This document shows, one piece after another, positions 22,301 to 30,717 of a DNA stretch of 64,000 bases. Origin of the DNA: Takakia lepidozioides. Lineage: Eukaryota > Streptophyta > Takakiopsida > Takakiales > Takakiaceae. The DNA is taken from contig CM060731.1 of assembly GCA_030704615.1 (NCBI GenBank), positions 80,022,756-80,086,755 on the forward strand, written 5' to 3'. Made by a program: the position numbers and the translations under genes. How positions within the stretch are numbered: position 1 is the first letter of the stretch; every line of letters starts with the position of its first letter. The notes under the pieces were generated by a model, which was given only the letters and a program-made list of their open reading frames with translations, was not told the DNA's origin and ran no database searches.

Positions 22301-25291
22301 TCCAGAGAGCATCGCTCTTTTGAGATGAGAAGACGAGATTGTCAGAACAATCAGAACTGGAGGAAAGCTGATCAACCTGTTGCAGGACTGAAACTGGCAA
22401 ACCTGAAGCAAGGCGACAGCTTCAGCTTCGGTCATTGGGGGTGGTGGAACCTCCACTTCCTTCCTCATTTTTCTCTCAGCGAATTCTTTGGCTGCTTTTT
22501 CTTCAGCTGCTTTGATTGCTGCCACGGCTGCTCTCTCAGCTTCAGCGACCGCAATTGCTGCCACCTGCGAATTTCTAATATTTACATTTATTCAGGGTTG
22601 TTAGGAGAAATGAAATGAAATGAAATGGTGCTTTATAACGTCCGCGGAAAGCTCATAGAGCTTATGGGACAAAATGGAAGAAAACATGAGAGAGGAGACA
22701 AAACCAGACCCAAGAATAAGAACTAATGTTCTAGTGATTGTCTCTGCAGGTAAGCTGCCAAGCATTTCTGATCCTCATAGTGGAATACTTGCGAGAGATT
22801 GGGTTCCACTGAATAAACAGTGGAATCTCCCACGGATCTCGTGGTATAGAGGGCAGTTAGAAGAAGAAGAAGTGTTCTTCAGTTTCAATTTCCCGGCTGC
22901 GCCCTATGCAAGCTGGACATAGGCGGTCCTCCCGTTGCAGGTTTTCCCATCTGCCAGTCTCTATCCGTAGGTTGTGGGAACCCACCCTGAACCGCCCCAA
23001 TGCCCTCAGGAGGGAAGGAGACAAGGATGCTGAAAGGTAATTTGGCCTCAAGATTCTATCATCTCGGAGCACCAAGGATGTCTCTCGAGATAAAGACTAG
23101 GAATCCAGCTGGCGCCTAGTGCCTCCTTCACGGATGACAGACTGACCCTGTAAGGAAGTGGTCACTTTGTAATGCTTCTTACAGAGCAAACAGCAAAGTT
23201 CCGTGGGCAAGTTTGTACCAAAAGATTAGGGGTGTCAGGCTCAACCATGACGACCTCAGAAGTATGCAGAGAAAGTCAATCATCCACTGAAGGATTAATT
23301 TGTTGCACTAAGCCCGGGAATATTAGCTGCTTCTGTATCCAGAGAGGGAGAGAAATTGGCATCCACCATGCCTCAACCTTGAAAAGAGAGAATCTTGGTA
23401 AGGTTTCTCGAGTTTTTGTGGAACCCTCTGTGGTTCTCTCAGAGCATAGGTCGTTCTAATTACATAATTGATTTTACTCCATCTGAAAGTGGGAGACAAT
23501 CTCATGCAGGAGGGAAAACTCTATACAGTATATATATTGCACTGTGACAGTAGAAGGTTTACTTCATATATGGTGGACCCACCAAGTAGTTTTCACGGGT
23601 TTCAAGGAGGCTGCTGTTATCCACTACGAGAAAGTGTGGCGGAACTACGTCCAAAGCGTCCAACCCCAAGCCCATTTCTTGCTGTCACACAGATTCCTAC
23701 AGCCAATTTGTTAGTGCTTAAAGACCCTTAAACTTGATCAATCATGTTGAACCTTGTGGGCTAATGATAAGGTGGCTGCAGATATCTTCTCGATAGGCTC
23801 ATCTTCTATATGAAGCTTGGGTCCTCTCTTAGGTCATAAAAGTCTTTAACTCAGTGGTCAAATGGACTGGACATGCTTTGGGTTGGTCTCTGTTTTTCAG
23901 AACTGATGAAGACACTGGTACAAACAACAGTGAATCAATACACTAAAGTTCAGCCTTGTGCGGTGCAAAGTTTGAAAGAATCGGGTGAGACATCAACACC
24001 ATACAAAAACTACATCAGACCATGCTAGCTGCTGGCATGTCACACGGTCACTAGTGGGCACATGCATTATATTGGCCAGTTACTCAGACTACAAGGGCAT
24101 GTTTATATGGCAAGTTGGATGCACTAAATTGCTGCTGGAAATTTGCTGCCTTGGTTTTACTGCACATTAGCAATGGCTTACAATTTGGGGATCATATGAC
24201 TTGCCAGAAGATCATCCCAGTTGAAATATTCCTTAGTTTCGTTTAGTCCCACCATCCACTGCCATCCAAGAACATCCTTAGCCCCTTGTATACCAGCATT
24301 TGACCATCCAAGAGGTGAATGAATAAAAGAAAAGAGGATATTTAGGACGGCACCCAAGGGCACATGGCTTGTGTCATTTGCGAAGTGTGCCATTCTTAAT
24401 CTGAACTACACTGAGAACAACTGAGAACGATATTAACAATATTATCATTTTGAACTTCCCCCCTGGTTTGAAAGGAAGATTGCAATATGTCCACCAACGC
24501 TAAATTTTTGTGGGTGCTTAAAGACTATCGCAGGTCAACATAAACTCACTCCCTTCACTTCCAAAATGCGCCCAATGCAGGCCTCCAGGGCCTTCTTTGC
24601 ATCACGGCGCTTTTGGGGATGCACAACCTGTACCCACCAAGAAAAACAAAGAGAGTGAGTATTTTTCTAACACCAGTACGTGATTAGCCAGGGATCTTTG
24701 GTTTATTGTTGCATATCAATTTCTGATCCAGCAGGCCAACTTTTCCAATAACATAAGTACATTAGTAATCAACCTATTTCTCTGGGCCTTGTAGGCTAGT
24801 AAGCAACCTACTGTACAGTAGAAGGGTTGTACCTGGTCATAAGAGTCCTCTAGTTTGCGGTAGACTTGCAAGTATTTTATGTAGATTTTTGAAAACTGTG
24901 GCAGGGTCTGCACCAAAGTGTACACCACTGTTAAGGAGCTTCCCTGTTAGCACACATCCATAGTGATACTGAAATTCCCAAAGCCGGTGCTTGTGTTTTC
25001 ATCAACCTGACATTCTTAAAATTCATGAAATTGCATATAGCTTGTAGACTACCTAGGACAATTTCAGTCTTTTCCATGGCCTGGAAATTTGGGGATTTTG
25101 CACTGCCAGCTGCTATAATGAGAAAAGGAGGAAGAGAGAACAAAGAAACAACAAATGAAAGCTTAGCTAAGGATGTGAACACTTGCCGTGGGCCACTCTT
25201 CAAAGTTTTTAGGGAATTCCATTTTCAAAAGCTCCACAAGACCCAGCATTGCATCCTGCCATTGCAAATTGTATGTTCTGTCCATGCCCAT
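3654..25291 (-). CDS. DRC11: Dynein regulatory complex subunit 11 (IQ and AAA domain protein, IQCA1-like), split gene
   Basis: Minus-strand gene rebuilt from at least 18 exons: 25183-25291, 24833-24927, 24550-24627, 24201-24258, 23583-23677, 22403-22564, 17023-17099, 16909-16976, 15642-15814, 15003-15401, 14670-14798, 14151-14426, 13339-13461, 12469-12636, 11470-11613, 10737-10949, 4114-4203, 3654-3758. All junctions are GT-AG and the phases agree, giving about 853 codons; the animal family member is about 820. Family order is complete: N-terminal helical region, lysine/glutamate-rich coiled coil, then a C-terminal AAA domain with Walker A GGEKTGKT and Walker-B-like APSVIYIKD, and a lysine-rich tail. 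DRC11 belongs to the nexin-dynein regulatory complex of the axoneme, so the organism should make flagellate cells. The last long intron (4204-10736) contains a whole LINE, and others hold more LINE copies. The IQ region (exons 7-8) is degenerate and the junction before the last exon is unresolved. Confidence 0.9.
4114..4203 (-). CDS. DRC11: DRC11 exon 17
   Basis: Encodes VKRVPLVPEELVNHLFKFKP and IETALHTIVR, fitting the family's 'KPL...EFV.PL....PI' stretch. Acceptor aacttccag, donor CGA/gtatgt. It lies beyond a 6.5-kb intron filled by LINE copies, so linkage is by homology and phase. Confidence 0.7.
4235..4560 (-). repeat. Stacked 3' ends of the second LINE family
   Basis: Four degenerate head-to-tail copies (near 4236, 4345, 4404 and 4470) of a motif reading on the plus strand gaaatgaaatggtactttat, followed in the better copies by a 'ccgcggaaagctc..agagcttatggga' core. 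The same sequence closes the LINE remnant at 22612, and a weaker form lies near 17310. The (GAAAT)n start corresponds to a short (ATTTC)n tail on the LINE sense strand. It starts only about 30 bp upstream of DRC11 exon 17, inside the intron. Confidence 0.6.
4995..5455 (-). mobile_element. Two 5'-truncated 3' ends of the first LINE family
   Basis: Two successive copies of the LINE 3' end (about 4995-5083 and 5084-5455). Each starts on the plus strand with tgtactcataagac, then a 'gtagccttgtggcc' core. The second copy extends into codons for the last ORF residues (equivalent of 5580-5830) and stops in a GA-rich stretch. They lie immediately next to the 3' end of the longer LINE at 5468, so insertions have piled up at one point. 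Confidence 0.75.
5473..7938 (-). pseudogene. LINE ORF, reverse transcriptase and C-terminal zinc motif (broken)
   Basis: Segments 7510-7938 (pre-RT linker, SQKKLYWDKLYSEIN), about 7087-7509 (RT fingers, frameshifted; a base is lost in 'atcatggatcgcc' relative to the second copy), and an open frame 5473-7086 of 537 codons. The last frame has QGVAQGCTLSPLLFN and the catalytic box LMFADDFAG (polymerase Asp pair), a thumb region, and near its end CPLCGQ...HFLIHC, a C-x2-C...H-x4-C motif found at the C-terminus of many LINE polyproteins. The long intact 3' part suggests moderate age. Confidence 0.85.
7939..9882 (-). pseudogene. LINE ORF, N-terminal part with APE endonuclease (broken)
   Basis: The frame opens at about 9882. 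After three 47-residue repeats, the endonuclease starts with LRLATFNFSGLTNQ (strand beta-1 and the catalytic Asn), continues with the HICAGQETW glutamate segment, VGCVYMPTEATL, the LLGDFNARVG metal/nucleophile segment near 8600, and TSNHFLVW (the SDH-like catalytic His, near 8320). These pieces lie in different frames (breaks near 8790-8890, 8540-8630, 8350 and 8130), so the ORF is dead. APE-type endonucleases nick target DNA for target-primed reverse transcription. Confidence 0.8.
9142..9564 (-). repeat. Three 141-bp in-frame tandem repeats in the LINE ORF
   Basis: Three units beginning at ggggac (9142, 9283 and 9424), spaced exactly 141 bp. In the ORF each encodes 47 residues containing GFGTLNGLPILKVYTRR and SIHGVIVP. 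Units differ by a few percent and stay in frame. They lie just upstream of the endonuclease. Confidence 0.9.
10336..10391. repeat. (GA)n microsatellite
   Basis: An almost perfect GA tract of about 56 bp, at the 5' boundary of the LINE. It causes long spurious open frames of alternating Arg-Glu or Leu-Ser. Confidence 0.97.
10737..10949 (-). CDS. DRC11: DRC11 exon 16, AAA C-terminal lid
   Basis: Encodes DFLKFFSKRIYTPYPDYAAR, MLIWRALLERHG and the SIGSIDEICKLVLTPQRVRK helix. 'P.PDYA.R..LW' is diagnostic of this AAA subgroup. Acceptor taccaag, donor AAG/gtaact. The next intron carries the full LINE. Confidence 0.94.
11470..11613 (-). CDS. DRC11: DRC11 exon 15, AAA sensor region
   Basis: Encodes VFVTDKKKIKSYGLKDKPNR and PGDQVLFMGTTSNPQ, the family's 'P..RVL.VGTT..P' strand. 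Acceptor acatccag, donor CAG/gtgtgg, both phase 0. Confidence 0.94.
11892..12134. repeat. 122-bp tandem duplication in a DRC11 intron
   Basis: Two adjacent copies starting agctgtg at 11892 and at 12014. Each contains a 'cacaca..gtggcaatt' segment and ends in 'cttcatagggtggtcag'. It lies between exons 14 and 15; no coding content is seen. Confidence 0.85.
12469..12636 (-). CDS. DRC11: DRC11 exon 14, AAA Walker B region
   Basis: Encodes THAVCHTTGATFINLSAEVI, the GKYAG stretch, MMLHMCFKIAK and MAPSVIYIKDVEQ. The Walker B acidic pair is KD rather than DE or DD, as in other DRC11 proteins where hydrolysis is doubtful. Acceptor gacatacag, donor CAA/gttggt. Confidence 0.95.
13339..13461 (-). CDS. 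DRC11: DRC11 exon 13, AAA Walker A
   Basis: Encodes VKRLVIEYGVFPLASQMV, then NAPLVKSLLLFGGEKTGKTL. The P-loop GGEKTGKT fits GxxxxGK[T/S]; family proteins read 'YG.LPLGSQ.V....PLVKSLLL'. Acceptor ttggcag, donor TTG/gtaagt. Confidence 0.95.
14151..14426 (-). CDS. DRC11: DRC11 exon 12
   Basis: Encodes AKKDKVALAKAKKEAEAK, a five-proline run, KKKPKRKKDLTEKRSIESLY and ends WEMDNSMAQ. 'KDLT..RS.ESLY.EL' is a hallmark of DRC11 just before the AAA domain. Acceptor tttgtag, donor CAG/gtaatg. Confidence 0.93.
14670..14798 (-). CDS. DRC11: DRC11 exon 11
   Basis: Lysine-rich coiled coil (ILVQLKKKLAQEKKEAI and on to KAKLKAEKQQ). The in-frame acceptor is cgggag before 14798; a stronger-looking acceptor (tttag, exon start 14809) gives the wrong phase after exon 10. 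Donor CAG/gtataa. Confidence 0.78.
15003..15401 (-). CDS. DRC11: DRC11 exon 10
   Basis: Encodes ERINVWLNENRDPDTNFYPP, then a proline- and lysine-rich linker (ELWRPEDEKKKKG) and INTWYDKDDYDNYGQKHNPE with LRPLVFEEVRTLLQM. The 'W...KD...N..Q..D.EL' pattern is family-typical. Acceptor gatgtag, donor ATG/gtttaa. Confidence 0.9.
15642..15814 (-). CDS. DRC11: DRC11 exon 9
   Basis: Encodes MYNFIPTNPNDPRI, an Arg/Glu-rich coiled coil and LRELEGQEMREIMQ, the family's 'EG.DM.E.M' motif. Acceptor tgttccag, donor CAG/gtattg. Confidence 0.9.
16909..16976 (-). CDS. DRC11: DRC11 exon 8, degenerate IQ region (tentative)
   Basis: Encodes QREDAATASKIKSIF and on to EFSFA. The AAT..KI spacing resembles the start of an IQ motif, but the usual IQ and RG pairs are missing. 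Phases agree with both neighbours (AT/G in, T/AC out). Confidence 0.45.
17023..17099 (-). CDS. DRC11: DRC11 exon 7 (tentative)
   Basis: Encodes EIELQKQHDGLK and continues to FFLQR; it occupies the place of the helix before the IQ motif. Phase 0 in and phase 2 out agree with exons 6 and 8. The match to the family is weak, so the call rests mainly on position and phase. Confidence 0.5.
17300..18560 (-). mobile_element. Degenerate LINE of a second family, 3' part
   Basis: Minus-strand remnant within the DRC11 intron between exons 6 and 7. Near 18445 the reverse transcriptase box reads LLYADDVVLLAQ and is followed at once by a stop. The frame 17428-18144 holds the post-RT region: RALGRFRVVSH, then a 'CEDHL' remnant and TQSLTNICLYEDHKYLVQI, typical of LINE C-terminal regions ('FR..SH....G.W....CP.C'). 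The low-coordinate end carries a weak form of the 3' motif seen at 22612. Several frame breaks. Confidence 0.75.
18825..18905 (-). mobile_element. Short 3' scrap of the first LINE family
   Basis: Plus-strand reading gagagagaaagtattcctaa, then 'gtagccttgtggcc' and 'cccagtttggcc', equivalent to the terminal ~75 bp of the LINE at 5468. Again preceded by GA-rich DNA. Confidence 0.65.
19370..21880 (-). mobile_element. 5'-truncated copy of the first LINE family
   Basis: Minus-strand copy beginning in the pre-RT linker (around 21880) and ending at the same 3' terminus (tgtactcataagatg on the plus strand). It contains FRWRQGVIFNLHKKG, PGNYRGITHLNAVGKIFCRV and, near 20670, the MFADDFAGIG catalytic box; the C-terminal zinc motif is at about 19700-19760. 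Frame breaks near 20150-20200, 20720-20750, 20810-21030 and 21310-21340, plus an expanded T run at 20380-20390. GA-rich DNA (21883-21909) touches its 5' end. It is a remnant. Confidence 0.85.
22403..22564 (-). CDS. DRC11: DRC11 exon 6
   Basis: Alanine-rich helix (VAAIAVAEAERAAV, then AAIKAAEEKAAKEFAERKMR) followed by EVEVPPPPMTEAEAVALLQ, which matches the family's 'MT..EAI.LIQ' just before the IQ region. Acceptor attcgcag, donor CAG/gtttgc. Confidence 0.88.
22612..23100 (-). mobile_element. 3' fragment of the second LINE family
   Basis: Minus-strand piece that starts coding at about 23075 (LRDDRILRPNYL, RALGRFRVGSHNLRIETGRW, then REDRLCPACI) and ends in the 3' motif with a (gaaat)3 start at 22612-22626. 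The C-P-x-C pair of the C-terminal zinc motif is intact here. Severely 5' truncated. It lies in the DRC11 intron between exons 5 and 6. Confidence 0.8.
23583..23677 (-). CDS. DRC11: DRC11 exon 5
   Basis: Encodes MGLGLDALDVVPPHFLV and a following helix ending RENYL, matching the 'L..D.LEVPIPRYF' segment of the family. It starts two bases into a codon after gcaag and ends TTG/gtgggt at phase 0. Confidence 0.75.
24201..24258 (-). CDS. DRC11: DRC11 exon 4
   Basis: Encodes WMVGLNETKEYFNWDDLLA, matching the family's 'ELVNL..EY.Y.DDVL' stretch. A second possible donor (gtaagc at 24181) would lengthen it but breaks the frame into exon 5, so the donor GCAA/gtcata is preferred. Confidence 0.72.
24550..24627 (-). 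CDS. DRC11: DRC11 exon 3
   Basis: Encodes VVHPQKRRDAKKALEACIGR followed by ILEVKG. The 'VHPQKRR' block follows 'YDQ' directly in the family. Acceptor gggtacag, donor GGA/gtgagt, phase 0 on both sides. Confidence 0.9.
24833..24927 (-). CDS. DRC11: DRC11 exon 2
   Basis: Encodes VYTLVQTLPQFSKIYIKYLQ and then YRKLEDSYDQ, the conserved 'IKYLQ..RKLE..YDQ' block of the DRC11 N-terminus. Acceptor ttaacag, donor CAG/gtacaa. Confidence 0.88.
25183..25291 (-). CDS. DRC11: DRC11 exon 1 (start codon exon)
   Basis: Begins at two in-frame ATGs (25291 and 25285) and encodes a tryptophan-containing N-terminus (YNLQWQDAM, then FEEWPTA) like the start of IQCA1 proteins. It ends one base into a codon before gtgttc. 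That base (A) plus TG at the start of exon 2 makes ATG, so the phases agree. The donor is a weak match to consensus. Confidence 0.72.
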
Positions 25292-27317
25292 GGCCCAACA
25301 GAGAAGAGCATGTCTATTATGCTCTGCAAGATGGATGTAGATTAAAGCTCGATTGCCCTACATTGACCAATTCTCAAAATCATGATGCAAGTTAGAGTGG
25401 TTAGATTAGATCTGAAGATTTGTTGGGGTCTCTTTCAGGATGCACCTCAGGCAAATCTGCAGATGGCTATCTTAGACTTTGATTCTGTATGTCCACTGGT
25501 CAATGTTTTCCCATAGCTATGCCTAATATTTGGGATCGTATTTCAAAATGTGTGTTTGCGATTACTACCAGGAGAAGGTTTGAGCCACTTGGTCTCAGAT
25601 TGTTGCACTATCTCCTGAATCTCTACTAAAAACAATATTTACGCCACAGATGCCAAAAGGTCAACTGAAGAGTACCAAACCCTGTCCTAGCCACTAAGGC
25701 AAAGTGCGCTGTCATTGGATGGGTTTGCAACTGAGCACCAGCCTGAAGTCGTTCCTCATTTTTTCTTCTTTGGGAATATCATAGTAAGTGTTGACTCTAA
25801 GAGCAATGCAAACAGAATCTGGATAGGGAGAACTAGATCGAATGGGGCATTGTAGAAATATACTCGTGCGACATAGTGCTGATTTCTGGCGAACAAATCT
25901 CCTTTCAATTTGTCCCCTTTCTGAAGATCTGTGCACTCCCTCCTCAAACCTCCCTTTCTTCCTCTTGTAGGTCAATGTTCCACACCGCACGTTTTATCTG
26001 CAGGCAATGATATGTCTAGCATCTTTTCCTTTCTTGCATTTCTAGGTCTACCATCCTAAAGCCCTCCTATGTGTGTCAGCTGACATTACAGGTATTACTG
26101 TTACTCAGCCATCCATGTGGTTTGGCCTCTTCACATCTGAAAAGCCACATTCAAACACAATCAATTTTTCCTGCTTGCAGCCCTGGTTCATGAAAACATG
26201 TGGGGTATATCTGTGCACTTTTGGGTAGTGTATTTGAACCACCTTTGAAGGACCATTCACCAATCTTATAAACACAGCTTCTTAGTATACCTATACTAGT
26301 GTGGCCTGTGTGCAAGCACATATTGTACCCACATTTTACTAAGTATACCGTACCTTCCTATGCTGTCCAATGATAATTTAAATGCAAAAACAGACTTCCG
26401 AAAAAATTTAACTAGAGTTCTTCCAGTGCCGCACATATTTGACCCGAAGACTTGCACTAACAAATTTGGCCACCATGCACTAGCCATGTACACAGGGGAC
26501 AATTGTACTTTTTTAATTATTTACCATGTTTACTGCTGCAACTGCAGAAATCCCAAAAAACCTGCCGGACCCTTTTTCAAGAAAAATTAATTAGTCCGGC
26601 GGGGCCTGACGGATAGCATGGGCAAGCACATATTTACATTTAAGACCATGTTTACCAAAAGACATATTAAGGGCCAATATTCCAGAAAAACCCAATTTGC
26701 TATTTTTTATGAATTTCCAGGGACAAAAAATACTTGAAACTCAATATCTCCCACATTGTAGGTCCAAAAATTATGAAACCACCTCGATGCACCTTACTCA
26801 TTGAGGGCTTTCCATGCAGACGGAGGCCTTGCAGTTTGGGAGATCTCAATGGGACATACAAAACAAAACAAACTATCTTGCTTAATATATTGATGTTTTT
26901 ATTTTATTTTCTTATAGTGATGGTGAAATTGGCAAGCCAAGCCATAGCCAGGCTCTAGGGGTACCTCTTGAGTCTAAACTAATACTTTCATCCACTCGGA
27001 TGGTTTTCTCGTTGTAAAGTATCTCGGGTTCACCCTCACCAAAAGGGGTGTATGCCTTATGGCCCCACAGAGGTTTATTTTTCCCCAGAAATAAAAAAAA
27101 TGGAAAATATAGTTATTTTGAAAAGAAATTTATTGGATCTCAATTTCGTTTCAAGATTTTTATTGGAAATGACGTCGTGTGTGTGTGTGTATGTGAGAAA
27201 TGATTCATTAATTATAAAAAGATTGTAAAATGCAAAGTGTCATGTCAAATTGCTATGGTATAAAGTGGCACTTCGTCTATGGGTTGGTAAAACCCCGTCG
27301 TTACCTTTCTCACCTAC
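25292..27317. other. Intergenic DNA upstream of DRC11
   Basis: No domain is recognised. The only longish minus frames (25712-25990) show no family and could be chance. The DRC11 promoter should lie just above 25300, but I see no convincing TATA box. AT content rises sharply after 26500. Confidence 0.4.
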
Positions 27318-27319
27318 TA

Positions 27320-27750
27320 CCGTAGTGGGATAGCTGGTTAGGCACTTGCCTGTCTAATAATTATTTTTGGGGCCATTCAGCAGTTAGGCACTTTTGAGAA
27401 AAAAAATTTAAATTAGGCATCTTGGATGTGTAATTTTTTCAAATTAGGCAACTAAGAATAATGATAACAAAATAAAAACACAAAAATATAAATATACAAC
27501 CGCTGCCATGGATGAAAATTGAAAACTGAGTCCATGGATGACATTTTAAATGAATATCATTCTAAATGGATGTCATTTTTAGTTTTTTTTTCCTATTTTA
27601 GATTTATTTCTAATTTAAATTCAAGTTTGTATACCATATGCACTTTTAGAGAAATTTTTGAAAATTAGCCACTCTTGTCAAAAATAATTTATTTTGATTA
27701 GGCACTTTTTTTTCGAATTAATTTCTGCCTAATCGGCTATCCCACTACGG
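27320..27750. mobile_element. Stowaway-like MITE with TA target duplication
   Basis: A 431-bp AT-rich element bounded by inverted ends ccgtagtgggatagc (27320-27334) and its complement (27736-27750). The next ten bases also pair with two mismatches, giving 23 of 25 in all. TA flanks both sides (27318-27319 and 27751-27752). Internal repeats of ttaggca occur near both ends. No coding capacity. TA duplication plus size and AT content fit a Tc1/mariner-type MITE. Confidence 0.82.
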
Positions 27751-27752
27751 TA

Positions 27753-28616
27753 ATGAATTGCTTTATTTTCAATTTGGAACTTGAACAACGGTCAAATATA
27801 AAGAGGACTAGGACGGAACCTGTTGCATTGCAATTGCAACAGTCACACTTTCTTTTATTTATGTACATGGTAGCCAAAGTGGTTTCAAGTATCCCCTTCT
27901 ACTTGTTGTGAAGCACAACATAGCACTAGAAAAGTAATGACAATCTATCTTCAAAAAGGTGAAAAAAATACTTTTACTATAAAAATTGAAGCAGAAATGA
28001 GGCTATTGTATCGTTTTCAATAGTGCAAATTATGAGACATGCCACGTTCTATAGTTCATTTTTACGAACAGGAGTGGAATGAGATTACTCCCGCCACCAA
28101 ACAATTACAAGTTTGTTTCAATTTGTCTCCATCTCTAGGCGGTGTTGTGGGCTAACGTAATGGACGGTTTGAAGAAAACATATCTCCCACTATCTCTCAT
28201 AAAATACAACCAATAACTGGGGCCAACTGATAAATACATGGAGCTAAGGGGCGACGATGCATCACTACAAGAGATGAGCGTTTTTAGGACTACGGCTTTT
28301 GCGGAGTTATAAAAACGGCATTAGGTACACGACTACAGAACGCTGAAATGCGTTGCAGTCATAGTTTTATCACTCTGTAGTAATGGATATCACTACATGA
28401 CTCCGGAAAGGTAGGGAGCATTGGTCAAACATTGTTGACAATGATGACAGGGGTGGTTTATATGACTCGCATCATATGGAGGACTACACGTGGATGAATT
28501 TTCCTAGAATCGTATGACTTCATGACTGAATATGGTTTCAGAGCTCTAATTATATGACTGCATCACTACACGTGTCATTTTGAAGGCACATACACGAATG
28601 TATTTATCCATTGGAT
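27753..28616. other. Anonymous AT-rich DNA
   Basis: No gene seen. At 28262 the sequence cactacaaga resembles the usual start of a CACTA transposon, but no matching opposite end was found. Confidence 0.35.
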
Positions 28617-28631
28617 AAGTTCATTCATCAA

Positions 28632-28850
28632 TGATCAAAGTGCAAAAGGTTAATTTTTTTCAAAAGTTGCTTATAGGGTTGCCCATTAGGGTGCCAGCCG
28701 TGAACAGAGGGCTAGGACTTGGCCTCCTTTTGGGCTTTTTTTTGTCTCCCGCCACACCATATGTTTTCTTAGTATCCACAAGCCTAGAGCATGGAACGCA
28801 ACGATCGCAAGATGTGTAGGGGCGTGGGATGGAGGCTTTGCAGACCTATT
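28632..28850. repeat. Dispersed repeat, copy 1
   Basis: Shares with 29263-29482 a run of blocks in the same order: tcaaagtgcaaaaggttaa, ttgcccattagggt, ggacttggc, gtctcc.cgccacaccat, and ggggcgtgggatggaggc. The two copies differ by small indels. No protein is recognised. Confidence 0.7.
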
Positions 28851-29262
28851 CTTGAGCATGCAGGAAGGGGCAAGGATAGACACAACGAGGCACTACAACA
28901 CACTACAAGCACCGTCGGTATTTTACTATAAATTTCACTATTTGCCACTTTTCACTATTTCTAGCACCACGTAGTGAAATGTGCTGATATTAATAGAACA
29001 ATTCACTATAACTATCGAAAGTTTCATTACGGAGTCCTTTATTCTACCACCCCTCAGTCAAACATTGACAGCTGTAATTATGAAAATATAATTTATAATG
29101 TATATTTCAATTTCAATAACTCAAAGTGAAAGTTTTTACTAGCAAGTGTTCAAACCAGCCCAATGGTAATATATTTTACTACCACTATCAAATGTTTGTT
29201 TACGTGGTATTTTGGTTTTCTAGACAAGTAGCAGGATTTTAGCCTTTGACCTAGAATAAATC

Positions 29263-29482
29263 AAAGTGCAAAAGGTTAAAAAGTCAAGAAATTGCTAATA
29301 AGTTGCCCATTAGGATTAAAAAAATTAAAAAGTTGTTAATAAGGTTGCCCATTAGGGTAATCGTGAACACAAAGGAGGGCTGGGACTTAGCGTTTTTTTT
29401 GTCTCCTACGCCACACCATGTAGCCGAGGGATGGAACGCGATGATCGCAGGATATGCAGGGGCGTGGGATGGAGGCGTTGAG
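29263..29482. repeat. Dispersed repeat, copy 2
   Basis: Second copy of the repeat at 28632. The block ttgcccattagg is itself duplicated here (29301 and 29345). Confidence 0.7.
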
Positions 29483-29539
29483 CAAATGATGCAGGAAGGA
29501 GGAGATGAGGAGGAGATGAGACGAGGAGAAGCTCGCAAC

Positions 29540-30445
29540 ATTCTTGCGAGCTGCAAAGTTTCAAATCAATTTAAAATCATTTGGTAGGGGGACGATTGGT
29601 TCACCCTTTAAACCATTTTAGATTGATGTCATACTTCTCAAAGACGTGTAAGAGGGCATGTAGAAGACACTTGCAAAGTTTCGGAGCAATAAAATATCAT
29701 TTCATAGGGGAAGTTTCCGTTCACCCTTTCATCCAATTTTGAATTGAACTGCATTTTTATTAAATAAAATGATTTAGAGGGCATAGGATTGTGGGGCGCA
29801 ATGATTTTGTTTTTGGCTTGATTTTGATCTGTGAGTTGAACCCTCACACCACCACATCCTTGCCAAAAAATGTACCAAAGAAAAATGTTTGGAAAAAAAC
29901 GTTCATCATTTGCTTTATGCTCACTATTGCAGAACTCTCTATGAAGAGTGCATGAAGTTGAAGATAACTTCACCTTGGAGTGTAAATGAGGGAATAAAAT
30001 GTGTTTTGGATGCAGACGATGTCTGTTCATGGTGATATTTTGCATGCAACTCTTCATGTTGTTATCAAGCATATGGCTTCAGAATGGAATTAAAAACAAT
30101 TCATGTGCAGGCGAAAGGTTGTTTCTCCTTATGAAGTTGAATAGCCGATTCAAACAACTTTGTTGAAGTTCAACTTTGGTCCATATGTGCTTAAGTACGT
30201 ACAAATCACGTACACAAAGTTGCAAGCGAAGAAATAATCATTTGCCCCCCGAAGTTCGAACGACTCGTTAAACCTTTCAACCAATTTTCAATCATGAATC
30301 ATTTAATAGGGAAACTATTGGTTCATCCTTAGAACCATTTTAGACTTGTCCGGTAACTTAAAGAGGGCATGTACAACACACTCCCAAAGTTTCAAATCAA
30401 TCTAAAATCATTTGGCAGGGGAACGATTGGTTCACCCATTGACCC
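29540..30445 (+). repeat. Satellite-like repeats, forward orientation
   Basis: Several degenerate copies of a unit with the core 'caaagtttcaaatcaat', 'aaaatcatttgg.aggggaac' and 'gattggttcaccc' (for example near 29560, 29680, 30290 and 30385), separated by 'agagggcatgtag.agacac'. The same family, largely inverted, returns at 34990-37400. Confidence 0.75.
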
Positions 30446-30717
30446 GGTGTACACTGTCACTCTTCAAGATTCGTGGGTGTGGTGCTTGATTATCCCATAT
30501 GATGGACCCAGGTGCCATGGCCAAGTAACAAACCATTAAAACATTATGGTACGAGACAAACACAATTGAAAACAACATTTATTCGAACATGATGTACAGT
30601 CAGAGGTCTACAAGTTTCTATCCATCCTCCAGCAATTTTTGGGCTCAGGCCAATTGAATAGCCCCGTCATGAAACGCTTCATAATATTTTCTAGTTTGTA
30701 CTGCAACTCTATTGTGT

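Noticed and set aside
25712-25990. Minus-strand frames upstream of DRC11 as a further exon
   Set aside because: DRC11 already has a good start at 25291 and neither frame resembles the family.
28262-28290. CACTA transposon terminus (cactacaaga; again near 28903)
   Set aside because: No matching inverted end, target duplication or transposase was found nearby.
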